The notes: generated from the sequence alone by a model not told the origin. A stretch of 64,000 nucleotides of DNA from Holacanthus passer (GCA_025331565.1 JAFREQ010000078.1:310001-374000), one strand, 5' to 3'; numbered from the stretch's first letter, positions 9,601 through 25,500 are shown. Made by a program: numbers and translations.

Positions 9601-12600
9601 ATGGATTCCCCAGTACTCTGTGAGAGCTTTAAAAACAATGTGTATTGTGTGATTAAAGTACAGCATGACAGTGAGCAGAGCAGGAATGAACTACTGCAGA
9701 ATCATGATTCATTGTTTCCATTCATTGTTTTCTGGGATGCTGTGAGGAACATTAGAAAGAATCTGACTGTGTATCACATTGTACATATCTACAGTGGCTA
9801 CATACTGCCCCCTCTGGCTGACTGTTTTACAGTCACTACCTGGGGCAGCTGGACTTTATTAACTCTGATGGTTTGGTTCCAGGTAGTTCACATCCATGTA
9901 TATGTAGAGTATGCACATATTTGACATCATCAGTGTCTGAGAATAGGCTAGAAAGAAGGGGGCCTTTGTGTACACAGTGTGTGTGTGCGTGTGTGTGGTC
10001 GTGCAAATTGCAGAGGCATTTAAGCTGATCTGAGAACCTTACTACAGTTTGCATTACAGACTGGGAGCAGGGATAAAGAAGTGAATATGCGGATTGTGCT
10101 GTGGTTTGCATTGCTAACATTTTGACAAGGCATTTCCTCAACAGTGTTTACACAAGACGGTCTGAGAGTACTGTAAAGGCCCCACAGTGAGCTCCAGGAG
10201 ACACTGAGTAACAGCTACTTTCACTATGACTCAGCCACGGCAATCTGCCGTCACTTCAGGACAGTCACATAAACACAACTACCACTGAACCCCGGCCTGC
10301 TTTCATGCATCTTTAAACACAGCCTTCGTCATCTCCAGTAGGTCTTTTTTTTTTTTACACCCACAATCTGCTTTGAGGTGGCGCCATGATAACCAGCAAT
10401 GCTTTCTCTTCAAGTCTGACACTCCAGTGAAGTATAATCATAATATAATGACACGGTATATCAGCATGTAATCATACGTATTATAAATCATTATCATATA
10501 ATCAGGCTGACAGACTTTATAGTGTCTGACTGCTGGTTTGAACCAGATCTTACCATTTCGCCGCTGATTCCCTTTGGACCCCTCGGCCCCTGTGGAAAAG
10601 AAAAGTAACAACATGAAAACATATACAGCCTTGTATCCATCTCTGTATTCTACATATGAAAACCTGAATAAGCACATTTCCGGTTAATAGACTGGTTTTA
10701 CTAAAAGTAAAAGTCTTTCGCAGTTCTACAGAATGATCATTGTGTTGTAATTGCCTTGTCATTATATAATTCTCGTTACACACACACATAGACACCTACA
10801 GGTTTTCCCATTGGGCCCATCATTCCTTCAGGGCCTACAGGTCCAGTGAATCCCTGAAACAAACACAAGGGTTTAGAATGAATAAACACGTCCGTCTGAA
10901 TTTACACATTCTCAAGAAGGTGGCTATCATGTATCCCACAAGACTTCAGTGTCAGTAAGTAATTATAACAAAGAGTGTGTGTTTATGTCGTCACACAGGC
11001 TTAGTTACACACTGAGAACTGTACATGTATTTCTGAATCTTGTATTGCTTTTTATATTATTCCAGTACTGGAGTTTGACTTCCAGCAGAAGTACATCTGA
11101 AGAACGCTCTGAGGAGTGCCTACTGTTTCTCTCTTTATTAAACTTACCAGCGTGCCCATTGGGCCTTTAGGGCCAGGGAAGCCTCGAAATCCCAAATCAC
11201 CTGTTGGCCCCTGTTTGAAGGAAAAAGAGGTCTTGTCAATCCCTGTGTGTCATTATACAAGGACAATATACTCTGGACTTCTTTTAAAAGTATCTTATCT
11301 CCTCTTTTGTTACGTTTTATCACCTTTGACGCTCTAACTTGGTCTCTTACCGTTGGTCCTGGAAAGCCCTGTAAACCAACCAATCCCACGTCTCCAGATT
11401 CCCCCTACAAGCAGAAAAGACAATAACATGATAGCAACAAAGGAGCCTTTCCTCATTGTCATTATGACAAACCCATCATATAATAAGTGAGGGTACATAG
11501 TATGTGATTGTGTACTGCTGTGTGAGCTTTCATTCCACTTTATGTCTACAGCTCCAGACACAGTAAAAACAAACCGGTCTTTTAAAAACGTCCTCATCCA
11601 TTGCAAAAGAACTGGGGCACCCACGAGGCCTTATGTCTGGATCTACAGTAGCCCCAGACCACATTCACACACCCTCCCAGAAACACACACTGTGGGGTTC
11701 AGGTGTCTGCACCCTATTCTGTGTCTGAGCGCTGTCTGTCGTCCAGGGTGGCAGACACCGTGTTTGCACAGCCAGTCATCCACATCCTCTAGACGGCTCC
11801 GCTTTCGGGCCAGCGATTTTGACCGAGAAACTCTATTCACCGAAAAGCGTAAAGGGATCAGACCCAAGGGCCTGAGTCTGTTCTCTGTTTCACGAGCATC
11901 AATGGAGAAAACTAGCGGAGGGAGGGAAGAGCGAGGGATTGAGTGTTGTTTCTTTTTTCTTCTTTTTTGAGGAGTTACATAAGTAAAGTGGAGCACCTCT
12001 TTTTCTGGTCTCTGGAGTGTGAGGATCTTACATAACTTGGCCTTACTAGGCGGAATGTTTCCATTCCTGGTCTCGCCCAGATAATTTGTTACTTCACTCG
12101 GGGTGGAAAAGTGTCAGACAGACACATTTTAAACCCCACCACAGATTGGCTATCTAAACCCCTGGAGCTAAATTTAGAGAGGTATTAGAGGATGTATATA
12201 AGCTTATAAAACCCTGTTTAACAAGAACATTCCTCGGGATGGTATCAATTTAAAAGGAGCCATGTGGTGACCTACATTGTTATGACTTCAACAGTTCAAA
12301 AAGATATTTTTAAAAAATGTATCTGGGGGATCTGATCTGAGGATCAAACGGTTACAAATAAACATGAGGGTTAGAATAGAAGAACAGAGAACATAAAATA
12401 TTCCCATCAAAAGGAGGATTTTCACATAACAATACAGTTATTGTTACACAATTATTCCAGTTTTTAGAAAAAAAAACTTTTCTGTTTTAAGATGGACTTT
12501 TGCTTTAAATGGCAAATGCTGGTGTGTACTCACTGGTTGGCCTTTGGTTCCCTGGTCACCTTTCCTGCCCTGGTCACCTGTGGCCCCCTCCATGCCTTTG

Positions 12601-15600
12601 ATTCCCGAGGCTCCTCGGTCCCCTGGCAGTCCTGGTTCTCCCTGAACCAACAAAGGTGAGGAATAAAAAAATTAGACTTGGGCAAACTGTTCCTCACCAG
12701 AGACTTTTTTGTACTGTCAAGGCACACTGTAACAATTAAGAATACATTAGGTCAACATTTATCGCTATTATCCTTTTCACCTTCTGACCGGGCAGCCCTC
12801 TTTCTCCAGGTGGTCCAGGAAGTCCAACCTCTCCCCTGGGTCCTGGACGTCCAACAGGTCCCTCTTGTCCCACCAAGCCTCTTTGACCCTGAATCCACCA
12901 GAATTGTTGTTAACAAAATTTTGTCAATGTCAAATTAAAATGTCAAAGAGCATGGTTATATTATTTTTTTATATGATGAAAAGATTCATAATGGTGGCTA
13001 ATACAAAGTACACATGGATGTTACAAAGAGGGCAATGTAAATTTGGATGTGTTTTTTTGCTCTTAAACAGTTAAAAGTCAAACTTCTGACGTTGAAGCAT
13101 CCTTGAATGCACCAACAAGGAAAAGTTCTCAACAGTACAAAAACAAAGGCAATTGACAGTATAGTCAATTGGCTAAAACCAGCATTATTCCTTTAAACAA
13201 GGAAAACAAAAACAAAATCTTAATGTCTTTTATTTAAGGGAATAATACTGGATATAAGCACGTGTGTGTGCAGGGCCTTGCTTTTAAAAAAAAAGTTGGC
13301 AAAGTCTTGATGATGACAATAAATAAATAACTTCAATTCTTTTCAGTGTTTCAATTTCTGTGTTTATTTTGACATATCCAAACACATTTGCGAATTTGTT
13401 GTACAGTCATAGCTGTAAAGCCACAGTGCTGAAGTCTGCCCCCCTCTCCTGGTTATAATATTTCTTGACAGTGTGCTCTCTAAGTGTACCCATAAAACTG
13501 ACTGTCTGTCACTGCGTTGCTTTCTCACACCGCAGACCACGGCGGTTTCCTGCTCCATCAGCAGCGTGGTGAGGCAGAAGGGAGCGAGTGATATTAGAAT
13601 AACAGATGAGTGGGTTGTCGCATATGGATTCTGTTCCTCGATAACTGCGAGGAGCGCGGAACCAGGTTGGAATTACACTGTTGTAGTTTTTCGACCTGCA
13701 GGTGCTGAGAAGCGCTTGCATGAGAAAAAAGCCGCTGTCCATCAGCTTAATAAGATCACTCAGAGATTGAATTAAGTCTGACCATCTAGTGCCCCTGCAT
13801 GCAGGGACGTACAAACACAACACGACCGACTTTCACTGCGACAGATGCTATCATTCAGCCATGGAAGCAAACAGATTAAGTCATATCATCAATGAAAATC
13901 AAACATGGGGGCCCTTGAATGCAAAATGAACGAGGTGTATAAAGAGGTCAGTTGAAGAGGTATATCATATTTCTCCTTTCATGAATATCACGCACATCCA
14001 GTTTACAAAACAATATACACATAGGAATAATCCAAAATGCAAACTCATATGTTACTCTTCCTACCTTCTTCTCTGCTGACATAAAACTGTTGGACTGGAA
14101 GTCTGGAGTGGAGTTTGAGTAATGGGGTAAAGAGTTTCAAAATGCAAACTAGATTTACATGTTATGATCTCTTTCTGACATCATATTCATGGATGATGTC
14201 TCAATGATCTTAAGGGCTTTTCCTTCAATACACAGCAATCCAAATGGACAAAACTTTACTTGCTACCAAATATGGTGAATAAGACAAGCACAGAACTGTT
14301 GGAAAATAAGCTTCTGCTGTTATAGAGATATCACAATAACTTGTTAATTTTTTTTTTTGATAAGCAGAAAAAACAGGCATTCAGGCATTCTTAATCCTCC
14401 ACAGATAAGCAAACTTGCTATTTGAGGTTACAATGAGTGTTTTCAAGGCTTGTTAATACAATTTGGTTAGCATCAGAGTTCTGTTTTTCTTCTGTTGATT
14501 GACTGGCCCAAAAGCAGGAGCCTCGAGCAATGACATCCGTCTGGTGCTTGAATTTTAAACATCAAGTCTGGTTCTTGCCGGTGGAGTTTCCACTATTCCA
14601 CTGTCCTCGAAAGCAAAAACGTTCCGAATCTATGTTTCAAAGCAGTCTTTCCCTTTCACTGTGTGTATGCATCCAACTGGCAATGCGAACAGAAATGAAT
14701 ATGCAGCAGATACTGAGGAAAACAATGAATAAAGAAGATAATTGGCAACCCTTCTGGGAATCATGACTAACAAGGACAAAGAGGATGGGGACTATCCTGC
14801 AGGGACTCCGCAGCCTGCCAGCAGAGGCAGAAGGAAGCCGTATTGCTGTAGCTTTTGCTCTATGGAAGCACGTAGTGTGAAATTGAAAATAGAGTTTCCT
14901 GCAGACGTCCCCCCGCTGAGACAACCTTGAGTGCTTTGTAGTGAAAGAAGAATTCTGGACTACTGAAATGGACAGCTCAAGAAAACCTGAAACAACTCAC
15001 ATATAAGAAAAGTTCTCTGTGAATAAAATAAAGCATTTCTTTACTTACAGTTAGTATATTTTTTTTAATTATACAAAGTATCTTGTGTGATTTAGGAGCC
15101 ACAAATTATTGGTCAAAGTCTGCTAGTGAGAATCCACATCACTTTAGTCAAAGTGAAACACATCGCAGACAAAATTAGACTTACTAGACTTTTACACAAC
15201 AACATTATGTAAATGACATCCAGACAGAAAGAACTTGGCTTTCCATCTCTTGGCTGAGAAGGACAAAGACATTCATGCGTGAAATCCCAATCCACTCTGG
15301 CTGCACACGTATTTGGATAAACCCACTGGGTTGCAACCAGAAGAAGCCAAACAAATCAAACAAGGCAGTTGATAATTAGTTAATTTCAACCGTATGTCTC
15401 GGTCCTAACGACTCCCTCTAATGAAAATCAAGTTTGTCCATATGGTGTTTTTTTATATATATACTACAAGACATATCATTAGCGAACTAGACAGTCAATG
15501 CCATGGCTGAGTATTTCTGCCTGAGAGCTCCAGTGAACCAATGACAGTCTCACAAACACAGATTCGGATAATGTGCAAGTTTTACTATTTGCAAAATCAA

Positions 15601-18600
15601 GGCAGAGACGTATTCTGTTTTTGGACGTAAAGTTGTACAAAGAGGAATGGTGAGAATTCATGAATGATCAAAGGATCTGAAAATCTGAGACAGAGAAGAC
15701 TAGGGTTTGCAGTACCCATTTTCCATTCCATCTCTCTATAGAAGCCCAGCACTGTTCCACGCATTTTATCCTGGGGACATGAGTACGAGCGAACATGTTG
15801 GTCAACACTTTTTTTGTGTGTTTTACCCGTTGACTGTGTACAAACAAACCTGCAGTGTGCTAGATAATGCCAGCCGACGTTAGCCTGTAGTTACATGATG
15901 ATTCACAGCAAATGCTGACAGGACATTTTATATGGCTTGGGGGTGTTGACAAAGAAAGTTAGGGCAAACGTTTTTCAATACACTCAAGTATAAGTTGAAT
16001 CAAAGGCAACTGGTCTTGGTTGTGGGTTCTTGAAGACGTCCTGATGCTTCTACAGTTAATCGAAACAGTTTGTCAGATTGCTAAGCTGCTGAATTAGATG
16101 ATGGCTATATTCATTAAGATAATTCTGATAGAAAGTTTCACACGACTTTGGGGTTGTTGACAAAGAAAGCATGTCATGATAAAGGTTGTCCTCATAAGAT
16201 TCTAGTAAAGCATTAGCAAGATAGGTGATTCAAGTTCATATGGTACATTGGAGAAGTTTTCCTTCAGGACTTTCTGCCAGAAAGCTTGTGTGCTTTGACG
16301 TGCAGAGTTGAAGTTGAGTGGCGGAGGGGTGGATGGAAATAGAGGCTATTTGCATATATTCAAATTTCCGCGCAGACGAATGTGCAAATGAAGACAAAGG
16401 TGTAGACTTGCGTCTAAGCCATTTTAAGGCCTGAAGGGATTTTTTTCACGGAAAAAACTAAATATTGTATGTTATTTTGATGAACAGAGATTTCAGGGGT
16501 TTAATCAATACCAGCAGAAGAACTTTAAAACTACACATGGTAGCAGTTGAAGGGGAGCTTTGGGCACTCAGATGCAGTCAAATAAAATCCCTGTACTGAG
16601 GAGACAATGTGGCACATGTTAGCAGGATGGCTGGATGGGTAGTGAGGTCTTAGTAGTGAGGTCTCCTGAGGCACTTTGCAGTCTAATGCAGCATAAGAAC
16701 AAAAACAATAAGGTGATTAAGTTATCTGCTGCTGCATTTCACCTCTGCTGTTAGGACTGCTGACTGTTTTCAGTCGACAATACTGAACTCATCCCACCAC
16801 TTAAACCAAGTTTACTGTCACATGCACACATTGACGTACAGTGAAATCCATTCCCTCCATCTAACCCATCCTAAGTATTAGGAACAGTGGGCAGTCGCTG
16901 TGCAATCTGCCCTTGAATCTGTCAGAACAATGACGATTAAACTCCCTGTTTGCTTCTTGAGTGAGACATCTCTAAAGACAAGGTCTTTAAAAGGTAAAGA
17001 TGAAGAGGGCGCATCTTTGGTTTCTTATATCCTTCCAGTACAGACCACAAGTCTGCTATAGAGGTTTAGCACTAAGTACAGTAAAGTAAATCTTCCTCTG
17101 GAAAGTTCAGTGATGTAAGACTCTGTCTGTGACCTACATTTATGGTGGTGAAGAAAAATGTTTTAAGACACAGCATTTAGCTGGTTTCCTGTGTGTGTCA
17201 GCCACTCAGTCCGCTTCGTAATTTTCGAATGTGAACCCCACCTCCAAAATTCCCAAATTCAAAAAACCCTTATTGTGGCTCACTTGAGTCTGTGATGTTT
17301 GACTGAAGTCAAGAAAACTCATTATATATTATATTGTGTCATAGACCCAGGTGTGTGAAGTCAGATCCAATTTGGTGCTTTAATTATTGTTGTACCTTCT
17401 GATTATGACATATTGATGTGATTTAGGTTTGTCTCAAGTGAAGACAATAACAAAATGTAATGTGTGTCTTCCTGTCTAATAGCAAGAAAAATGTGGTAAA
17501 AGAAACAGAAGCCATTCAGTTTTGCGCGATGAGGTTCCTTAAATTAATAACTACTATGGAATAAATCAAAATCTAAAAAATCTAAAATCTTAAAACTACA
17601 GAGAGTTACATTCACTGATGTACATTGCAGTCTATATGATACTGTCATTGATTACCTGTCGTCCCTGCTTTCCTGGTAATCCTGTTAAGCCAGTCAGTCC
17701 TGGGGGACCATCCGGCCCTGGGTAACCCCTCAGTCCCATGAGCCCAGGTAAACCAATCGGTCCCTGGAAAATGGCCATAACACCAACAATGTCACTCAGC
17801 CAGCAAACAAACAGTGTGACTTGTGATGACTTTTTGCTAAGTTCCTCTATTCTTTGTCTATCTACTTTGTCTAATTCTACATTTTGTGTCAAGTTATTTT
17901 CTAGCAAATACCCATGCATTAAATCAATGAATGATTTTAGGTTACATGATCTTTTTGCTGTTCTCTCTGTCTGAGCCACACATGTGGTGACACTGTTGAG
18001 ATACTCACTTCAATGCCGGGAGATCCACTCAGCCCCCTCGCTCCTTTCTTTCCTGCTGAACCCTGAACAAACACACATGTGAAGAGTGAAATATACACGG
18101 GCATTCACAAAAACACACAAGGTTATGTATCTCACTCGCTTCTCATTGAAGAGTGGAAATTTTAAAGACCATGTCTAATATGAGTCTTATGGAGAACTCA
18201 GGTTCAGGACTGTTTCTGTACTTAACTCAGTCCAGACAGTCAAAGAAACATACACAACTGTTAACTGTATATTTAACACCTAAAATGGCATTGGGTTAAA
18301 TCACACTGGGCAAACATGGGCAACTTCCACTGAGTAAAGTTTTTATTTTAACAATGGCACATGTATATTAGTATATTATCTTGCTTAACAACATAACTTT
18401 ATAAAAATGAATTTATATTTGCATGTTTCAAACCATGTCAAAAGGAGAGGTTCCAACAAAAATAACAGCAAAGTACATAGAAAAATCTTTTTCTTTCCTT
18501 TAAAACCATCCTCCCATTTTCCCTTCCGTGATACAGTAAGTTATGTACAATATGCACAGATATCGCCTGAGGAATGCTTCACCGAAGCCGTTAATTTGAA

Positions 18601-21600
18601 ACAGAGATACAACAAAAAGTTTCCATTGTTTCCTGACAGGCTGTTAAGTTATCAGTGTTTCCAAACAGATGGGTCTATGTTACACATGACAACACGACTC
18701 AAACTGAAGTTGAAACTCCAGCCAAATTGAATGCATTAGCAGAAATGCTTTCTGAACCGGTTATATAATCACTCACACATACGAGCTGTTTCACATGTGG
18801 AAGAAAGTCAGTGGTATCTGGAAACCTGTGAATACTCCACAATCAGAAAGTCCGTGTGGACCTCGATCAAAGCTGTTTCACAGGGGGAATAAAGTTATGT
18901 AATCTGAAGGCCGGTGACAAGGCTGAGGACTCAGAAGAACTTGACAGCTAAGAAAGCAAATCAGTTCAGGAAGTTTTACACTGAACCAAAAGACAGTCTG
19001 CTTTGATGCCAGCTGCCCTAATTTTAGGGTGCTTTTGCAAGTTATTTAAGGCTCAAAGAACAAGAGCAAAACTCTTTGACAAACATCAGTGGAGAAAACT
19101 TGAAAAAGATGAGAAGAATCATGTTTTCAGGGTGGTCGTAAAAACTTGCTATAATTCCCTCGTTGCTTTCCTTCCACTCCTCATTCTGTAGTCCAACTAC
19201 CACTTGGTTTCTGATACTGGGAGCTACGTTGAATGTCCTCTAGTAATATTCCACAACTGGGATGAAATCAACATCCACAGCTCAAAATCTTTGTATTAGT
19301 ATGCTCATGTGATAACAGGTGAAACACATAATATTCAGCTTTAGCCAAATGTCTGTGGTTGGTCTTTCATTCTGGGAGCAAACACAAGGATTTCTCTTCA
19401 TTCCCAGCATCATTTAATCATTTATAAGCCCAGCCCAACCAAACCCCACCCTGCTGGCTGCATTGATACACTTAATGGAACAAATCCTCTATTCAGTACA
19501 AAAGCAGCTTGGTAGCAGAAACCTTCTGATGCTGAAACAGTCCATCTCGTTTGCAGAGAGGAGAACAAGTTTAATGACTTACATACTTAGATGTAAAATA
19601 TGTTTGATTCGCCTGCTAAGGGGACTTGGACTCACCGGAGATCCTGTCTCTCCTTTTGGGCCTGGTTCTCCAGGGAAGCCTGATGATCCCTGAACAAAGC
19701 AAAAAGACACATGTATCAATAATAGTGAGATGTGACACAAATCAATACTCGTTTACATGATATACTGTGGAAGTAATGCCGTTAAAATGATTACATTTTT
19801 AGGAAAACAGCATTATTGGCGAATTACTTATTGTCAAATTACAAAATGGAATTAATTTAATTACACTTTATCTAGAATGCTTCTTTTTCTGAGTCTACCA
19901 ATTTTTATATTTAGTGCCACTATTGGTAATGTTTTGTTCTTTTCAACACTTTTCACCACTGGTATGATGATTCCAATGTCGTATCAAAAATATGTAGTAC
20001 TATTACTATATACTGTAGCTACTGCACTACAGACATTTCCTGACTTACCGGTGGGCCTTGTGGTCCAATAGCTCCACGGGATCCGATGGTACCAATGTGG
20101 CCCTGAAACACAATTGTTATATAGAATTATCTTTTTCTATCTTATTATCAATCTTAATAATAATAATTATGATAATCTCATTAGTACAATCTACACATAC
20201 AGTGTAGCTCAATTACAGGCTCCACAGCAATAAAACAATAAATGATGAAAATAAATGATTAAAACAATATATGATAGCTTCTAAGTCAGGTTTTAACTAT
20301 TAAAACAGGTAAACAGGATTTATAAATTCTGCACTCAAATGAATTGCAATGAAAGCCAAGAGTGACCTATTAGGGTCCTCAATACAAGTCTGGGGAATGA
20401 AGATGCAAGTGCCAAACTAAATATTAGCTGTTATGACTATCAACCTCGGGTGGAGCTGGAAATGGGTCAATGATTATATCTAGTGATTCCTCGCAGGAGC
20501 ACGCTTACAGCAGTTACACAACTGTTACCCAACCCTGATACAGGAGTTAATGACTAAAATGTGTCCTACAGGCACCATGCATTAAAGGTATCTCTACTGG
20601 CATCCAGCAGGCAAGGAGGACACTTAAAAGTCACGGATCACATTTGTAGATCCATTCATGGCCTAACATGTTCAAAATCAAGAAACCCAACTTGCTTGCA
20701 CGGTGAGTGTGTGCGTGAGTGTGTGTGCATATTTTTTTGAAAGAAAAAAATTAAGCGCCTGAAAGGCATGAGGTGACAAAAACAACAGATTTCCCCAGGC
20801 TTATTGCAGGGAATTTGGTAATCCTCTCCCACATGTGCGGTCTGCTTGTAAGTGCCAAAAGTGTACGAACAACAATCAAGCAGGCGAGCACGCTGAGTGG
20901 TGTCTGTGCGATACAGTACGTCTGATGTTGCTTTAATGATTTTGTCTACCTGATATCCTTCATCCCCTGGCTCTCCACGCTCTCCTCGTTCCCCTGGGGG
21001 CCCCTGTGTAGACACAAATGCACACACATGAACACACATAACTGCATATGCATGCCTTCATTTATACCCACAAAGCTTCGATTGAGCCGGGCGGCTACTT
21101 AAATATAGAGTCGCTTCTCAAGCCAACACGCATGAAACATATTGTTCAGACGTGACCTACGAGTCTGGGTCTTTACTAGAGTCAAATGGAAAGGCGTAAT
21201 TTCACCTTGAACCTTACTGTCGGCCAATCTCGGTCGGGGCAGCAGCAAGACAGAGGCTGCCATTGTATTGCTCATGCTATGCACTGCAATACTGTGCCAA
21301 CTTGATAATCCAGTGCTACTCATACTGGAGGTCGCTATCTATACCTGTGCAGACGTCCAGTAACCCTGATTGTTCACGGTATGCAGGCTTGTCTGAGTGG
21401 CCACATCCAGAGCTGGGAAAAGAGTCATACTGTATAATTGTGAGCTTTCCAAAGCTGCTAAGACTCTTTGATACGTCCTGATCCTCTTTTGATATTAGTC
21501 TAAGAATGACTTTGTTTTCCTGGGTGTGGAGTCCTTGAGGTGACTTGGGGTGAATAATTGTTAAAGACAAAAACGTTTTTGCAGAAATGCACAGTAATGA

Positions 21601-22500
21601 AGCTTGCTTCAGGTTTAACAATGAAACAGTTGTGTTCATCGCAGTATTGTGATAAGACCTTTATTCTTATTATGGGTCAATATAAGAACACAAACAAAGC
21701 TAAGCTTAAGCTTTACGTGTTAAAACCCTTGTCAAACATTTCAAATACATGCTCAGTCTGCAATGAACAGAGCAGATCGGAGCCACACAGGTTGATAATC
21801 AGGGTCCATGTGCATTACAGCTTTGAGAACAGAAACACTGACACATTATTGTCAATCTGGTGGGGGGCAAAAACCGAGTGTACTTGGTGTTAAACTCAGA
21901 AGTTGATCAGGATTAACTCTCACTTCCAGAGTCAATCTGGTATTTAAACGGCTCGGGCTAAACAGAGCGAGGAGTGTTAGGGATCAGAAAGGAGAGTTTA
22001 AAGGAAAGCAAGACCTACTGGTTCACCTAAGGGCCCTGGTGGTCCTGGGGTCTTATTGTCTTCGCCTGGATAACCCTGGAATGTAGCAAACACACACAAT
22101 CACATATGCAGATAAAAGATACAGTACACTGAAGTACATTAAACCTAAAACCCAAAATAGCAAAACAATTCCATTTCAAACACTAGCTCAGGCAGCGTCT
22201 TACCTTTTCACCTTTAGGCCCTGGTGGTCCAATGGGCCCAGGCTTGCCAGGGTGACCCTAAAAAAAAAAGGGAAAGCTGATTATTGCACCTAACGAAGCC
22301 GCCATACTTCTACTGGCTACGGCATGTTTCTTGGAGAAACACGAGTTCTGCTGTCAGCCTATTAATCAGAAGTGTTTTATATAAACACAATTCTTTGTCG
22401 GGAAGCGCTTCCATTCTGTCACTTAAGGATTTGTGTTTTTGGCACAGGCTTAGAAATCACTCAACAGCCTGAGTGAGGTGCGAACGACTCTGAGATCCTT

Positions 22501-22547
<47 letters not shown>

Positions 22548-25500
22548 TTACCAAAAGGGACCAAATGAACTTGAGGTGCCCCGTTTAAGTTATGCAACCT
22601 AAACCCACTGATGTTGGCAGTGACCAGGCTGAGGAGTTGCCTGGAAAAACAAGCTTGGAGATTTCACCATGTTCAATTCCACCTCTTGTCTTTGCCCTGG
22701 TTTGTTATTTGCGTAGTTTCTTTGTGCTCACTGGATCATTAACAGCAAAGAGTAATGGGAAACATAAGAGTGGCAGGGATGATGTCCTGCGCCAGACTCA
22801 GACTCAGGATGTCTCCATCACAAGCTGGGCTTACGACACGAGGGTACAAGGGGAGGTGAACTCGCCAGGGTGAAATTAAATTCAACGGTTATGTTGAGTT
22901 GAATTGATCTGTATCTGAAGCTTGTATGTTCCTTGCAGCTACTTTTTACCTCCCACGTTCTTGATTTTAGGGGAATCTATGTTTTTCTACACAATGTTTT
23001 CTAGAAAACTTATTAAGACAGACCCCCAATGAATGTAGGCAGAATGGGATGTACTGAACTCAGATCAGTCAGGGTTTGCACCACAAGCCAAAAAATGTGT
23101 GTGTGTTTGTATGTGCTGTGTATTTGTGTCACATGTTGACAAAATGACAGACAGGAGAAACTCACTGTGTATCCTTCCAGTCCTGGTTGCCCTTCTATCC
23201 CCATGACTCCAGGCCGACCCTGAAAGCAAAGCAGAAAATACAGACAAAATAAGAGCGAATCAGTCCTCGTGCTGCCTTTGTTTTGCTTTTCTGCTCTGGT
23301 GCAGTTAAATATAAGGTTGGCCTCAAACCGACACACATGCAAACTGAGTCCTGTCACCGGAGTTGTTTTATGATGAGGATATAAATCTTTCCTCCGCAGC
23401 TATCACAACATGGTCTTAGCGGTTCTGCTGAAAAGGGTGCTGCCTTTCTCTGCAAAGAAGAAAAGAACGGATGCCTTCCTCTTGGCATTTTCCTGTCTTT
23501 TCTTGCTCTCTCTCTGGCCTGGAATGAAGAGAGGCATTTGACACTTTGCCTACACTCAAGAAAATATAGTATACAGTTAAAAACCTGGAATGGCATATAC
23601 AAAAGGTAGACTTGTTAATGTGCAATTACTGTATATTTAGTACTACGTATAATATAATACAAAACTTAATATTAAGTATATTAGATTAACTATATTTTTT
23701 CAGGTAAGTGCAATTTTTACATATGTGTTACTTTTTACTCCACTATATCACATAGGCCATACTACAAAAATATGATGCATTGCTTTAACACTCCTTAAGA
23801 AGTGACAACAGTGTGTAATAGAGTTGCAGCAGTCCCTACGTTAACTTCAAAGTATGTATATTCAATATTCACTACACATTAAACACTTAGAGTCCGACTG
23901 ACATTAAATTGCTTTTTTTTGGTATCTGCTCTGTGCATCACTTGTTCTTTTTTCTGCTTTCACAAAAAAAGTAAAAAGGGAGATTTTTTTTAACTATTTG
24001 ATGTGTTTTGGTTTCATGATGGCGTCCCCTAGTTTTGCATTCATTCAATGGAATAGTGTTCTGCTATCTGTCTACGTAGATGGATATCCTATTTTCAACA
24101 CAGCCAGTCAAATTGTGCATAAAGCAGTATTGTCAGCATCCTATCATAGACAGAATAGACAGTCACACAGCAAGAGCAGCTACATAACACAACAGCTACA
24201 GACTCTGAACAACAACCCACATCAATCTTGTTCTGCAGCAATCACCATGGAAAAGTGCACTATATAGCTAATTAGCTGCAGCACATTTAACTGGTGCGAT
24301 CCATACTCTTCACTACCACTAGCAACATGCTGCCCTGACCCTTCTTCCTTTCATAATAATAATAATAAAAAATTGACAATACATATATAAAATATATTGG
24401 CATTATTTTAAACTACAAAACGGGATGAATAAATGTGATGTCAGTTTAACACAATCACTTATCTCTGTACAACACTTTCAGTCTGATTCTGAGACAGGAC
24501 CAAGTGAGAGGAAAGGGGAACTAACTGGTGGGCCTCGAGTTCCCCTGGCGCCTTTCAGCCCCGGCTCGCCTGGCTGGCCGATGTCTCCTCGTGTGCCAAC
24601 CTCACCAGCAAGACCTGGAGGACCTCTCTCTCCCTGGGAAGAGACGGAGCGTCATTAGGGGAAGAGAAACACTGACAAAAATCCAGTATGGAGGCTATCA
24701 TTTAAATCAGCATTCTGCAAATTGTCTAACTAAACAAATCCATACCAACTTTAGAGGCTATTTGTCTTTAATGCTTTCTGCAGTTACTTGTTTTCTTCCT
24801 CAGCACTTCAGTAAACAACTTAACATTTGACCCAAATGCTACCTCAGGGAGCTGGAACAAGATGACTCAGTAGTTCTCTGGAACCACTTGGACACCAGAG
24901 GTCCTTGGACAGCTGTTTCCTGCTGTTTCACTGTGGGGAAACAAACCGTACAGGAAAAGTGGTGGTGAACGAGGTCCTTACCTTCTTGCCGTGTCGTCCT
25001 CTGTTCCCCGGGAGTCCGAGTTTTCCTTCCGGCCCCTGTGACAGAAGAGTCAATAAATGATTACCACACACACTAAAATTGTATTTAATAATCAGAGCCA
25101 TTGATAACTGCAGCTGTACATCCGATTATCTACCTCATTATCCTGTCGGATCCTGTCTGGCTTTGTTGCCCTGTGTTCATCTGATGACTCACGGATCCTG
25201 ATACTGCAGCATTTTTATCAGACATTACCAGTGGTCAATTTTCTACGCTGTGATAGTTTGTAGTCCACAATGTCGTTCAATTATTTTACCTACATTTTTG
25301 TTAACTAGGAAACACTGCTTTCCCACAGGGCTTTGTGTCCTGCCCTGAAGCTCCCTTCCTTCCTGACCTTCCTGCCCCATAACACACACAGCTGCATCTG
25401 AATTTGTATCTCAAAACAAACATGCACTTAGAGGAGACTTTGACTGACATCTATCATACTGTCCTAAACATCCACAATCTATGACATCTTTTCCTGCCCC

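Noticed and set aside
11542..11970. 142-codon plus-strand open frame
   Set aside because: It lies inside an intron, has no recognisable domain, low-complexity content and no splice or promoter context; a chance frame.
15900..16200. Repeated GTTGACAAAGAAAG motif as a tandem duplication
   Set aside because: Only about 20 bases match and the flanks do not align, so a true duplication cannot be supported.
24425..24658. Plus-strand frame rich in Ser-Pro-Gly and Pro
   Set aside because: It is the antisense of helix exon 33. Collagen exons leave GC-rich, proline-looking shadows on the opposite strand; the same applies at 25839-26027 and 19463-19693.
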